From positions 83,405,973 to 83,469,972 of the forward strand of contig JAVIAB010000051.1 of the NCBI GenBank assembly GCA_032433765.1: a stretch of 64,000 nt of DNA, read 5' to 3'. The translations under genes were made by a program, and so were the position numbers. Shown piece by piece: positions 11,578 to 22,029 of the stretch. The notes beneath the pieces are model-generated. The model was not told the origin of the DNA, did no database searches, and worked only from the letters and a program-made list of their open reading frames with translations. Every line of letters begins with the position of its first letter. The first letter of the stretch is position 1. The DNA is from Megaustenia siamemsis. Taxonomy: Eukaryota > Mollusca > Gastropoda > Stylommatophora > Ariophantidae.

Positions 11578-12250
11578 TGAATCGTATACTTTAGCTTTGA
11601 CCTGTATTTGCAGGACATTTCAACAGACCGGCATGTACCAAATCAAGTTCTATGTGGGAAACAGTAGGTATGTCTCAGGTATTGTCTTCTGCTAATTTGT
11701 GTTCAATCTCCACCTACTTGTGATCAGCGTCATCCCTAAAGTAGATGTATCAGCTGTCCAAGAATATGCTCTTTTATTTCATTTATAATTTGTGTGTGTT
11801 TGAATATTTATTCTGTTACTGACGTTGTTACACTATCATTATTGTTTTTTTTACCTTATTCATACTTTTGTTATATTTCCTTGTGTACATCCATACTTTA
11901 ATAGTCGACCTTTGTAAGCGTCTCTATCTAAACAGATTCATATAATCATGTTGTTCCCTTACTTGAAACATTTACGTTTATAAATATAACACACGCACGC
12001 ACACAGAACTAAAGGTTATTAGTAATCAGATCTCTACATTTGGGACAACAATGCCCAAATGATAGCTTCTCTCTGTTCATAGTTAAACTTCTCTCAGTAC
12101 TTGATAAACTACTATGATTTCTGTACCTAGCAAACGTGCTAACAAACAATCATAATATCTTCTTTTTCTGTCTCACTAGTTAGTTCATTACCTATCGCGA
12201 CTAGTTCGTTTCGGACTTCTCTAGCCTCCAGGTTGCAATATAGATACAAC
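11578..12250. other. unique sequence, nothing recognised
   Basis: About 670 bp of AT-rich sequence; no gene, repeat or RNA recognised. Confidence 0.5.
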
Positions 12251-12254
12251 TTGT

Positions 12255-12755
12255 GTAGAGCAGAAAAGAAGGCTGAAGGCATTCAAAGCAGAAGGGAAGG
12301 CTAAATGCATTCTATATGCGATGTCTACGCCGTATTCTGTGTATCACTTGGAAGTATAAACTGACAAACGTGGAGGTCATGACTCACACAGGCCTCCCGA
12401 ACATCTACATGCTGCTCAAACAGTGTAGGTTACGCTGGCTTAGTCACGTACACTATATGAAAGATAGTCGCATATCAAAAGATATACTCTACGGACAACT
12501 AGTAGATGGCAAAAGGACTAGAAGGCGCCCAAAACGTGGATTTGTAGACGTGTATAAACGAGAGAAAGACTCTGAACATAGACCCTGCAGCTGGGAAGAC
12601 AGCTGCAGACCGCAATCTCTGGAAACGTATTCACAACTCAAACAAGAAGACAGTTTCAAAGAAAAGGAGAATACACGGAGAAAGAAAATAAAAAAATAAC
12701 ATTTATGGGGCGCTAAAAATTCATAGTCTTCTATGACTGACGGAGGCTACTAAAA
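12255..12755 (+). mobile_element. LINE C-terminal fragment
   Basis: Frame 12316-12699 is a degraded LINE C-terminus: MRCLRRILCITWKYKLTNVE, then CRLRWLSHVHYMKDSRISKD and ILYGQLVDGKRTRRRPKRG. It belongs to the same broad type as 58340-58930, where the same ILYGEL.DGKR segment is followed by a C-terminal Cys-His motif. RT core absent; non-functional. Confidence 0.8.
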
Positions 12756-13142
12756 ATACAGGGCGACCTTTTTCAGTTAGGCCCTTCTTAATGTTGATGC
12801 CTCATTTGCGATATTAGTTTACAGGATTATATTCTTCATCTTCTGCAATCTAATTAAAGCACTTATGATGTGCCACTACAAGAGCAGTTAACATAGGGGC
12901 CTTTGTTGGTTAATTTATTATGAAACAATCACAAGAAACATGTTAATGTGATCTTGAACGTGACAAAATAACAAACTTTAGGGCGCAAAAAGAAAAAAAA
13001 TAATAAACCACGGCATATACATGCGAAAATAAATGTTTCCAACACTCTAAAAGAGAAAAAAAAACTTGATTTTTTTCAACACTTTGAAGAGGGCATAGAA
13101 GCAAGTTTATCAAAATTTAAAGAGACGAATAAATAAATATTT
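12756..13142. other. AT-rich spacer grading into the next array
   Basis: Single-copy AT-rich DNA; from about 13030 degenerate relatives of the next array appear (AACACTTTGAAGAGGGCATA). No gene. Confidence 0.5.
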
Positions 13143-14085
13143 TCAACATCTCGAATAGAGCAAAGAATCAAGTTTATCAGCACTTAGAACAAGACAAAGA
13201 AACAAGTATTTACAACACTTATAGTAGGGCAGAGAGACACGGTCTATAACTAGATCAAGACAAAGAACCAAGTGTTTACAACAATTATAGCAGGGCAGAG
13301 AGACACGGTCTATATCTAGATCAAGACAAAGAAACAAGTGTTTACAACACTTATAGTAGGGCAGAGAGACACGGTCTATATCTAGATCAAGACAAAGAAA
13401 CAAGTGTTTACAACACTTATAGTAGGGCAGGGAGACACGGTCTTTATCTAGATCAAGATAAAGAAACAAGTGTTTACAACACTTATAGTAGGGCAGAGAG
13501 ACACGGTCTATATCTAGATCAAGACAAAGAAACAAGTGTTTACAACACTTATAGTAGGGCAGAGAGACAAGGTCTATATCTAGATCAAGACAAAGAAACA
13601 AGTGTTTACAACACTTATAGTAGGGCAGAGAGACACGGTCTATATCTAGATCAAAACAAAGAACCAAGTTACAACACTAATAGCAGTGCAGAGAGACAAG
13701 GTCTATATCTAGATCAAGACAAAGAAACAAGTGTTTACAACACTTATAGTAGGGCAGGGAGACACGGTCTTTATCTAGATCAAGATAAAGAAACAAGTTT
13801 TGACAACAATTATAGCAGGGCAGAGAGACACAGTCTATATCCAGATCAAGACAAAGAAACAAGTGTTTACAACACTAATAGCAGGGCAGAGAGACACGTT
13901 CAATATCTAGGTCAAGACAAAGAAACTAGTGTTTACAACACTTATAGTAGGGCAGAAAGACGCGGTCTAAATCTAGATCAAGACAATGAAATTAGTGTTT
14001 ACAACACTTATAGTAGGGCAGAGAGACACGGTCAATATCTACAACAAGACAAAGAAACATGTGTTTTTAACGTCTAAAACCAGTC
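13143..14085. repeat. 66-bp minisatellite, about 14 copies
   Basis: Units of 66 bp with AGTAGGGCAGAGAGACACGG, TCTATATCTAGATCAAGAC and AAAGAAACAAGTGTTTACAAC. One or two units are shortened. On the minus strand the period (22 codons) gives open frames with a 22-residue repeat rich in Leu and Cys; no evidence that it is expressed. Confidence 0.93.
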
Positions 14086-15510
14086 ATGTAAAGACGTTTA
14101 CTTTTAAACACCTAGAGCAGGACAATATTTTTCAACACCTAGAACAGAACTTTTTCAACACCTGAAACAGAACGTTTTTCAACACATAGAATGTGACAAC
14201 GTTTTTGAACACCTGGAACAGGACAACGTTTTTCAACGCCTGGAACAAAAGAGAATAACGTTTTTCAACACATAGGGCAGTACAACGTTTTTCAGCAACT
14301 GGAACAGAACAACGTTTTTCAACACCTGGAACAGGACAACGTTTTTCAACACCTGGAACAGAAAGTTTTTCAACACATAGAGCAGGACAGCGTTTTTCAA
14401 CACCTATAGCCGGACAACGTTTTTCAACACCTAGAGCAGGACAACTTTTTCAACACCTATAGCCGGACAACGTTTTTCAACACCTAGAGCAGGACAACTT
14501 TTTCAACTCCTAGAGCAGGACAACGTTTTTCAACACCTGGAACAGGACAACGTTTTTCAACACCTAGAACAGAACAACGTTTTTCAACACCTGGAACAGA
14601 ACAACGTTTTTCAACACCTGGAACAGGACAACGTTTTTCAACACCTGGAACAGAACGTTTTTCAACACATAGAGCAGGACAGCGTTTTTCAACACCTATA
14701 GCCGGACAACGTTTTTCAACACCTAGAGCAGGACAACTTTTTCAACTCCCAGAGCAGGACAACGTTTTTCAATTCCTAGAGCAGGACAACGTTTTTCAAC
14801 TCCTAGAGCAGAACAACGTTTTTCAACACCTGGAGCAGATCAACGTTTTTCAACTCCAAGAGCAGGACAACGTTTTTCAACACCTAGAGCAGATCAACGT
14901 TTTTCAACTCCTAGAGCAGGACAACGTTTTTCAAAACCTAGAGCAGGGCAACGTTTTTCAACACCTAGAGCAGGACAACGTTTTTCAACTCCTAGAGCAA
15001 GACAACGTTTTTCAACACGTAGAGCAGATCAACGTTTTTCAACACCTAGAGCAGAACAACGTTTTTCAACTCCTAAAGCAGGACAACGTTTTTCAACTCC
15101 TAGAGCAGATCAACGTTTTTCAACACGTAGAGCAGATCAACATTTTTCAACACCTGGAGCAGAACAACGTTTTTAAACTCCTAGAGCAGATCAACGTTTT
15201 TCAACACCTAGAGCAGGACAACGTTTTTCAACACCTAGAGCAGATCAACGTTTTTCAACACCTAGAGCAGGACAACGTTTTTCAACACCTAGGTTAGGAC
15301 AACGTTTTTCAACTCCTAGAGTAGATCAACGTTTTTAACACCTAGAGCAGGACAACGTTTTTCAACTCCTAGAGCAGATCAACGTTTTTCAACCCTTAGA
15401 GCAGGACAACGTTTTTCAACTCCTAGAGCAGGACAACGTTTTTCAACACCTATGGTACGACAATGTTTTTCAACACCTATGGTGGGACAACGTTTTTCAA
15501 CACCTTGTGC
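14086..15510. repeat. 27-bp minisatellite, about 50 copies
   Basis: Units CAACGTTTTTCAACACCTAG plus AGCAGGA (27 bp) with substitutions such as GAACAG, GCAGAT, TATAGCCGG. The array abuts the 66-bp array and shares its A-rich, Gln-codon-like flavour, so the two may have a common origin. Confidence 0.93.
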
Positions 15511-16205
15511 AATAAGAGTAGCGCACTACAAACTTCCAGTTTTGATGTTCGTTCTCTCGGAGGAAGTCTTGGAACTCCCTCATCAGATACCGAGTACCGG
15601 GAACAATCATTTAGAAGGCAGGCTAGCCTGGCATGGTACTAACTACGTCATCCACAGATGGGCTGATTGTTTATGACAAATATTGGCACTAATTTACAAC
15701 TCACAGATACCTGTTTTGTACTTTCCAATGCTAATGACAACAACATGTTATATGGTTTATTGTCCAAATATTAATAATTTGTATCATATAAACGCTTACA
15801 CAAATATAGAAAGAATTATTTAAAGTTGTGTAAGTAAACATAAATCTACTGTTACAGTTGATGTAATGTTCACATCTTGTAACTCATCCCAGTTGTTTGT
15901 TTTCGTGATGTCACCAAAGAATGAATGGCAATTCCCAGTTCAAGATCAGCGTCACGTTTAGTGTCAGACATTTTCTGGGATGCAACTTTACAGCAACAAA
16001 GGCAACAGAGTGTCTCATTGTCATAAATCACATTTCTGTTTCTTGTACGGACCTCTCATGCTCACGTCATTGGATGCGATAATGTCAGAGAGACTTTGAT
16101 CTCTTTTTGGCTTGGTCAAGAACTGCTGTTTGTTGTTTGTATATACAAAATACAACAATGTTGTAAATGCAACTATTCTGATTGAGAAACGACTCGTTGT
16201 AGTCC
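15511..16205 (-). other. Wnt 3' untranslated region and downstream sequence
   Basis: Sequence immediately downstream (minus strand) of the Wnt stop codon. AATAAA occurs on the minus strand at 15756-15761, about 445 nt after the stop, and is a plausible polyadenylation signal. The true 3' end is not determined. Confidence 0.45.
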
Positions 16206-16667
16206 TCAGTTGCAGTAATGTTTCTCTAAAACCTTCGTGCATTTCTTACACTCAACACGACAGCACCAGAAAAACTTGCAGTCACAATCATGCTTTTCCT
16301 CACTAACCAAGGTCTGATAACCACGACCACAGCACATCAGCGTACATCCGTCAAGACCGTAGCTCGTTTTATTACACTGGCGTCCTCTGGTACCAAGGGA
16401 TCCGTAGTCTGGGTTATATTCGCAGAAATCTGGAGACTCTGCGAGATATACCAGGTCTCTCTTTGTAGGCCGTTTCTGCTTGCCTGAGATGCGCTTCAAC
16501 CTGCTTCTCTTTTTGTCCCATCGTACAAAACTTGCACCATCAAACTTTTGTTTGAGAGAAAAGCCGATCTCTCGGAAAGAGCGCATCTTCCGCCAGCAAA
16601 TTTTGACAGAACAGTCGCCAGATACTCCGTGGCACTTGCACTGGATGTCTATGTCATCCTTGATGGT
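16206..16667 (-). CDS. Wnt: Wnt signalling ligand, terminal coding exon
   Basis: This exon encodes the C-terminal half of a secreted Wnt glycoprotein, the ligand of Frizzled receptors. The acceptor CTTCAATTGCAG precedes 16667 and the exon begins in phase 0. Readable landmarks are CKCHGVSGDC (the lipid-carrying Ser is kept; the usual SGSC is SGDC here), KICWRKMRSFREIG, FDGAS, DLVYLAESPDFCEYNPDYGS, LGTRGRQCNKTS, DGCTLMCCGRGY, CDCKFFWCCRVECKKC and the terminal HYCN-stop. The cysteine pattern is complete. It pairs with the exon at 35091-35359, whose donor is also phase 0. The wording around KTSYGLDGC and the [13 protein letters not shown] segment makes me think of WntA or a Wnt1-like type, but I cannot fix the subfamily by eye. 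This is the clearest host gene in the window. Confidence 0.95.
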   Translation of the reverse strand, partial: TIKDDIDIQCKCHGVSGDCSVKICWRKMRSFREIGFSLKQKFDGASFVRWDKKRSRLKRISGKQKRPTKRDLVYLAESPDFCEYNPDYGSLGTRGRQCNKTSYGLDGCTLMCCGRGYQTLVSEEKHDCDCKFFWCCRVECKKCTKVLEKHYCN

Positions 16668-17584
16668 CTGCAATTGAAGTACATAGAACATGTTTAACAT
16701 ACAGTCACATGTAAAATACTGAGTTGAGTAAACAACAATGTGCATATTATTTTATGATTGTGGTGTGCTGTTATTTCGAAGGAAATTTAAAGCTCTACTG
16801 TTTTGTCATATGTTCATGATGTATAGTATATTTTATGTTATATTAGGATCATCATCACTGTACTTCGAACATAGTAACTCCGATCTTCTCCACAAAGTAT
16901 TCATCAAAGTGTACAAGTTCAGTTTTGTTAACGATTCTTTCCATTCTTCCAGAATATCGTTCTATTCTGGCAATACTAATCTCCACTCCCCAGTTCTCGC
17001 AGTCTACATAACTAGGCAGTTTCACCACATTAATGTCATTCATACCCATACACTCCTGTGGTTATTAATACATCTGCACTGCACATTGTCTGCCCATCTG
17101 AAATGATCACAAAACCAGCTACTCTATTCGTTCTTTCGTTGCTTCAACATTAATATGGCCAGGGGTGATCAAGAAGGTAACACTGTCCTAATTATGTTTA
17201 TTCCTGTCATAATTATGTATATATAGACATACAGTTAGGCAAGCAGATAGGCAGACATACAGATTAGATGAGCAGACAGCGATGGATGGAAAGAATTATG
17301 GATTATAAGATACATGGACGAAAGATAAATGGATAGGCAGAGTTCTCGAGATATTGAGGAAGAGATCCAGACCAGGGCAACATTGTTGCAAGGCACACTA
17401 TACTCTTTCCGCATTATACTTAGACCTTCTCGAACCGTAGACGACAGAAATCAGAACATTCCATGTCTGGTGATTCACTGCTAGATCCTGTTTTGTTCTT
17501 CAGCCCTTAGTACATCCTTCTACATTAATATTTCTTCTTATCAGGCCTTTAGTGCGTTCATGAAATTATAATTACTGTATTTAT
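16668..17584 (-). other. Wnt intron, unique part
   Basis: Left end of the 18.4-kb intron (16668-35090). About 900 bp of AT-rich single-copy sequence with no further Wnt exon seen. It contains a short TAGACATACAG-type repeat near 17220-17280. Confidence 0.6.
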
Positions 17585-17965
17585 ACAATCTATCTGTTGT
17601 CCTTTCGAAGATGGCACATAGGGCAGACATTCTAGACTCTTGTGCCCAACGATCTTGTTATAGGGCAGACATTCTAGATAGTTGTGCCCGACGATCTTGT
17701 TATCAAGTGTCAGACCTTGCACAGAACACGCAATTGTATCACGCTGAACGTCTCTGTTCTGGGCGAGACGCTCATTCTCGACCTCGGATATGATACCAGC
17801 TGTTGTTGCCTCCGTGTTCTTTTTAGTCGGCCTCTTTTTCTTTTACCGACTGGTTTCCATTTGAGATTCTCTTGTTGTCTTTTCTCATAACATGGCCAAT
17901 ATATGGCAACCTTCTTCTCTTGATTATACATGACATTGTTGGAAGCTTTGTCATTTCTCTTATTT
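17585..17965 (-). mobile_element. degraded LINE 3' end
   Basis: On the minus strand 17710-17931 retains YIGHVMRK-like and GKRKRG-like LINE C-terminal coding in several frames. The tail reads CCTATGTGCCATCTTCGAAA then GGACAACAGATAG, matching the tails at 2736 and 10275. A 43-bp segment (GGGCAGACATTCTAGA) is tandemly duplicated at 17617-17700. Confidence 0.65.
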
Positions 17966-18186
17966 CCGCACTAGTCTTGAATTCATTACATGATGTGTTT
18001 ATGCTACTGTCTGCTCATTGTTGAGTGCAATTAGTCGAGAACAACAATTTGAATGTAAAGGAAATGACGTCACAAAATGCAAAATTTATAACTGAGCGCA
18101 GCACGAGTGAATATTGTATGAATGAATGGTTGAGGCGCACATATACTGATTCATCTGTATGCAAACCATGCGTTATCTGCTAAAGG

Positions 18187-18205
18187 GATTGTGTATATAT
18201 ATGTA

Positions 18206-18268
<63 letters not shown>

Positions 18269-18270
18269 TT
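18187..18270. repeat. (TA)n microsatellite
   Basis: Long alternating TA run with GTATATAT borders. Confidence 0.9.
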
Positions 18271-18489
18271 GGTCAGTATAGGCCAGACTGGTTAGTGTGT
18301 TCCTAGGAGAACCACCCGGAGGTGTAGTAGGATCTTGATCAGCTCGCCAATCCAGAAGCCCACAGTCAGTTATGAGTCGCTGACCGCTTTCAGCCCAGAT
18401 GCTGATGGATGTCTTGGCCCCCAGAAGTTTTCTACTTCGAGATATAGATATGTGTGTCACAGAAGGTAACTCAACAGGAAACAAAGCAA
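18271..18489. other. unique sequence, possible repeat body
   Basis: GC-richer 220 bp following a microsatellite (ACCACCCGGAGGTGTAGTAG). The placement beside a TA tail looks like a retroelement 3' end, but no family was recognised. Confidence 0.3.
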
Positions 18490-19285
18490 ACATTTGACAC
18501 AACACAAGCTGACGCAAAGTGCAAGGAAATTCTGTGTTGCCCGGGACTCAAAGTTGACGCAAAGTGTAAGGAGATTATGTGTTGCACAGGACTCAAAGCT
18601 GACGCAAAGTGTAAGGAGATTATGTGTTGCACAGGACTCAAAGCTGACACAAAGTTTAAGGAAATTATGTGTTGCACAAGACTCAAAGCTGACACAAAGT
18701 TTAAGGAAATTATGTGTTGCACAAGACTCAAAGCTGGCGCAAAGTGTAAGGAGATTATGTGTTGCACAGGACTCAAAGCTGACGCAAAGCGTAAGGAGAT
18801 TATTTGTTGCCCAGGTCTCAGAAGCCACGCAAAGTATAAGGAGATTCTGTGATGCACGGGACTCAAAGCTGACGCAAGAATAAGGATATTCTGTGTTGCT
18901 CGGGACTCAAAGTTGACGCAAAGTGTAAGGAGATTCTGTGTTGTCCAGGACTCCGAGCTGACGCAAAGTGTAAGGAGATTCTGTGTTGTCCAGGACTCCG
19001 AGCTGACGCAAAGTGTAAGGAGATTATGTGTTGTCCTGTGCTCCGAGCTGACGCAAAGTGTAAGGAGATTATGTGTTGTCCTGGACTCCGAGTTGACGCA
19101 AAGTGTAAGGATATTATTTGTTGTCCAGGACTCAGAGTTGACGCAAAGTGTAAGGAGATTCTGTGTTGTCCATGACTCAGAGCTTACGTAAAGTGTAAGG
19201 AGATTATGTGTTGTCCAGGACTCAGAGCTGACGCAAAGTGTAAGGAGATTATGTGTTGTCCAGTACTGAGAGCTGACGCAGCTTC
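18490..19285. repeat. 45-bp minisatellite, about 17 copies
   Basis: Units of 45 bp containing GCTGACGCAAAGTGTAAGGA, GATTATGTGTTG and a CCAGGACTC/CACAGGACTC part. Frames are open on both strands (for example 18471-19364 minus) because 45 is a multiple of 3. The array ends about 75 bp before the Polinton insertion site. Confidence 0.93.
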
Positions 19286-19359
19286 CTCCTGTGAAGGAAC
19301 TTGGAAACTGTATTTGTTGACATGAACGGTGCTGTCCATGTGGTATCCTGGAGAACATC

Positions 19360-19365
19360 ATCATG
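19360..19365. repeat. Polinton target-site duplication, left copy (ATCATG)
   Basis: ATCATG directly precedes the left terminal inverted repeat and is repeated at 34145-34150 directly after the right one. Six bp is the duplication length known for Polintons. Confidence 0.93.
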
Positions 19366-19824
19366 AGTAGTATACAATGTCAATTAGGACCGTGGAAAGT
19401 GCGGCCATCTGCAGCCAAATCGCTGCAGCCGGGTTGTTTTTTCTTATATAAATAGTCTACCTGCAGAATGTGCTTCCATCTGCAGCCAAATCGCTGCAGC
19501 CGGGTTGTTTTTTCTTATATAAATAGTCTACCGGCAGATTTGTTTTTCCTTATATAAGAGTCTACCCGCCCATTTTTGTTCCGGTCGTGGTGACCTCACG
19601 TGGTGGTGGTGGTGGTGACCTCCCGTTGACCTCTCGTGGCGGTGGTGGTGAAGGGGTGGTGAAGGGGTGGTGAAAGGGTGGTGAAGGGGTGGTTGTGGTA
19701 TCATAAATCTATTATATTCTTTGTAGTTTAAATGGTTCCGTAACTTTCATAAATCTATTCTTTCTTTATACTCTCATTCAATAAAAAAAAAAAAAAAAAA
19801 CAGTGACAAGTTTATTTATTGTTT
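19366..19824 (+). repeat. Polinton terminal inverted repeat, left
   Basis: Inverted match to 33681-34144. The first 223 bp are colinear without indels; one difference by eye is G at 19589 versus A on the right. Inside, a 71-bp direct duplication starts at 19405 and 19476 (CCATCTGCAGCCAAATCGCT). A CACCACC/GGTGGTG-rich block and an A-run follow. Length differences are confined to the A-run and a (TTTA)n run. Confidence 0.95.
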
Positions 19825-20372
19825 TTTAAAAACTTCCTTTAGAATTAAAGGTAACAACTTAGACCGTTACACACACTACACGCCAAACGCGAAACACTGT
19901 GTTTAACGTTAAGCGAGAGATCAAAGAGTTCCCTGTAGGCGCGCCGCAAGCGGCCGCAAGCGGCCGCAAGATCAAAGAGTTCACGGTAGACGCGAGGGAC
20001 CGCAAGATCAAAGAAGCCGCCACCGGTGAGTACTTACTTCCCGCTGTGAAAACTCCGTAGCCGGTAAGTGTTCATCAGGAGAGTCATTTAACAGGGGAAT
20101 TTTACGATACCGATGTTTTAATGTGAGACGCTTGGGGGTAATTAATATCTTTGCGCTGGTTCGTGTTCAAAGCCCGTGTTTCACTGTGAAAAGTTTTGAT
20201 TGAATGTTTGAGTGTCAGACTGGCCAGGGCTACGGACTTTTTATCATCTGAAGATTAGAATACCACTTATCAGGGGAATTTTAGTGGGTGGTTGTTTTAA
20301 TGTGGGATGTTTAGGGGGAAATTAATATGTTTGAAGTAGAGAGTACTTGATCGATCAAAGAGGTTAGACCTG
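19825..20372. other. Polinton left subterminal non-coding region
   Basis: No gene with an ATG. A GC-rich patch at 19935-20035 repeats GCAAGCGGCCGC and AGATCAAAGAGTTC and is unlike the AT-rich surroundings. Two related blocks (AGGGGAATTTTA followed by TTTTAATGTG and TTAATAT) lie at about 20090-20150 and 20270-20325, a diverged duplication of about 180 bp. The region may hold replication or packaging signals; that is inference. Confidence 0.5.
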
Positions 20373-20502
20373 TATATAAGTAGATCCAAGCAGCCAGGAT
20401 TTTATTCTCACTCTCTGAAGCAGTTTCAACGAGTGTCTTGGTTGTAACTCAAGCAAGAGTGTGCTTGGCTGTGCAAGTAAATTTACTTTACAAATCGTAA
20501 GT
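20373..20502 (+). promoter_or_regulatory. inward-facing promoter, leader exon and splice donor
   Basis: TATATAAG at 20373-20380 is followed about 30 bp later by a pyrimidine-rich initiator-like stretch (TTCTCACTCTCTG). After a roughly 90-nt leader without ATG comes a consensus donor GTAAGT at 20497-20502. No plus-strand gene follows for 7 kb. Plausible acceptors are at 27476 and 28896, just before the two plus-strand genes, so this could be a long-range spliced leader. This is inference from consensus signals only. Confidence 0.45.
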
Positions 20503-20619
20503 AGAACCTTATTTCATAGATTCTATACTGTCATTTATTTTAATTTAACAAAATAATTTAAAATTAAATAAATTAAAACAACTCAAATAAAAGCAAACAA
20601 ATATGCTCTTTTTATAATG

Positions 20620-20649
20620 TTTATTTTCACAATGAAACATAAATTTATT
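20620..20649 (-). terminator. polyadenylation signals for minus-strand genes
   Basis: AATAAA on the minus strand at 20644-20649 and 20620-20625, about 150-175 nt after the stop of the PC4-like gene. No hexamer is seen between the protease gene and the PC4-like gene, so upstream transcripts may share these signals. Confidence 0.5.
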
Positions 20650-20795
20650 TCAATACATCAACGTGGACAACACATGTTACACATTCAAATGTTTATAATT
20701 GAACAATGATGCTTTCAATAGTACAAATATGAATTCAAATCATCTGAAAAAAGTACACAAATAACAACATAGTCATGTATAAGTAATAAAAAATG

Positions 20796-21335
20796 TCACT
20801 GTCCCACTGCAGAATTTATTAATTTTACTCGTCTCGGCTTCCTCGCTTTGTTGGAACTGTCTGTTTGGGCTAAATGGTTATCAAACACGGGTGAATACGA
20901 AGGTTGATTAGAGTTCAAAACACAGCCACCCTCCATTTTGACAAAGCCTTGATCAAAGACGGCGTAGGTAATTGGCGACTGAGTGGAAATTGAATCACTC
21001 GAGGCATACATATCGCTTGGTTCTTTCGGTTGCTCAACAAGAGGCGTAGTATAGTTGATGTTATCATAAGTTGCTAAAATGTCATCTCGCATATCAACTA
21101 GCGTGATAAATTCATCTCTCGAGAGTGTTATTCCAGTTCTGGTAGGAAACTTAAGAAGACTCTCACCACGATATGACCTTATGTTTATCAATGGTCTGTT
21201 ATGAAAAGCAGAAACTGAGACTGCCTTAACACCATCTTTGGACAGTGGAATTATATTCTCATTTCTACGAGACATGAAAATACGTTGATCACATACATCA
21301 AATGAAGCTGGCATATTAACGCTAGCCGATTCCAT
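20796..21335 (-). CDS. PC4-like (transcription coactivator p15) protein
   Basis: 179 residues. Residues about 28-90 read as a PC4/p15 domain, a small single-strand-DNA-binding fold: NIIPLSKDGVKAVSVSAFHN, RPLINIRSY, then GITLSRDEFITLVDMRDDI. This matches the family's basic KAV-V-x-F-x-x-x-L-x-I-R core and its GI-L---F--L--L end. The rest is low-complexity Ser/Pro-rich with a basic KARKPRRVK cluster near the C-terminus, possibly a nuclear localisation signal. The gene has its own TATA box (21404-21410) and is separated from the late-type cluster by 204 bp. A role in element transcription or in binding replication intermediates is inferred. I do not recall PC4 as a standard Polinton gene, which makes it notable. 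The alternative is a chance resemblance of a small basic protein, which I think unlikely. Confidence 0.78.
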   Translation of the reverse strand: MESASVNMPASFDVCDQRIFMSRRNENIIPLSKDGVKAVSVSAFHNRPLINIRSYRGESLLKFPTRTGITLSRDEFITLVDMRDDILATYDNINYTTPLVEQPKEPSDMYASSDSISTQSPITYAVFDQGFVKMEGGCVLNSNQPSYSPVFDNHLAQTDSSNKARKPRRVKLINSAVGQ

Positions 21336-21403
21336 GTTTGAATCACACGACTTGGTAGCAGGGCTCTGACTTTCTGTATGTAGTAGAACTGAGAACGGCT
21401 GAC

Positions 21404-21456
21404 CTTTATACCCTGTAACAAGTGGGGCGTGGCCAGCCTAATTATAGTAACCAATG
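21404..21456 (-). promoter_or_regulatory. promoter of the PC4-like gene
   Basis: On the minus strand, in order toward the gene: inverted CCAAT (21451-21455), a GGCCACGCCCC GC/CACCC-type box (21424-21434) and TATAAAG (21404-21410), about 70 bp before the ATG. A diverged direct repeat (TATAGTAAC...AATACGT) lies just upstream at 21444-21493. Confidence 0.65.
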
Positions 21457-21539
21457 GAATACGTTCTATTTATAGTAACTGATGCAATACGTCATCGGAC
21501 ATGTTGAGACATGTTCAGAGAGCCGCCATCTTTGATGAG

Positions 21540-22025
21540 TCATGGGAAGTTTGTTCCACTCAGTCGATGGATCCAGGGCGTCATCAACCGATAAATGATA
21601 CGGTCGTTAATATGTTGTTTCGTTGAAAATGGCATGAGCATTCTGTTAATGCTCGCACCACGACACTTTAAAATTATATAATAAACACAATATAGACCAC
21701 ACGTGTTGCTAAACAAGTCTTGTAACACTCGTGAGTTGTAGACGAATGGAACATGTGAATTCCTCTCGATAAAGTTTAAAATATCAATATGCCTGGGAGG
21801 TAAACCGTAGGAATCAAAATACTCTATTTGGCCGAGGCCATTGTAAAAGATGGCCACCCAGTGTTCACCAGGTTTGTGGGCAGGGTCGGTGTTTACGACA
21901 AAGGCTGCAGTCTTGGTTTGATCGATGATGGGCGGTAAGTGGTCTCGTGGGATGACACTAACAAGGGCGCAACGTCGAACAAAAACATCGGACATCAAGA
22001 GACTGTAAATATCCCCCGTGTTCAT
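21540..22025 (-). CDS. PRO: adenain-like cysteine protease
   Basis: 161 residues, the usual size for Polinton proteases of the adenovirus-protease/Ulp1 (C5/C48) fold. The catalytic set is visible and complete: His55 in GEHWVAIF, Asp71 in EYFDSYG, Gln102 in VLQDLF and Cys109 in SNTCGLYC. By family knowledge it processes capsid and core proteins during virion maturation. It begins 4 nt after the stop of the major capsid gene, so it is probably expressed from the same transcript. No lesion is seen. Confidence 0.95.
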   Translation of the reverse strand: MNTGDIYSLLMSDVFVRRCALVSVIPRDHLPPIIDQTKTAAFVVNTDPAHKPGEHWVAIFYNGLGQIEYFDSYGLPPRHIDILNFIERNSHVPFVYNSRVLQDLFSNTCGLYCVYYIILKCRGASINRMLMPFSTKQHINDRIIYRLMTPWIHRLSGTNFP

Positions 22026-22029
22026 TTTC

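Noticed and set aside
16206..16745. Full 179-residue frame as one Wnt coding unit from the ATG at 16745
   Set aside because: The first 26 codons are intron sequence; the acceptor CAG ends at 16668 and homology starts right after it.
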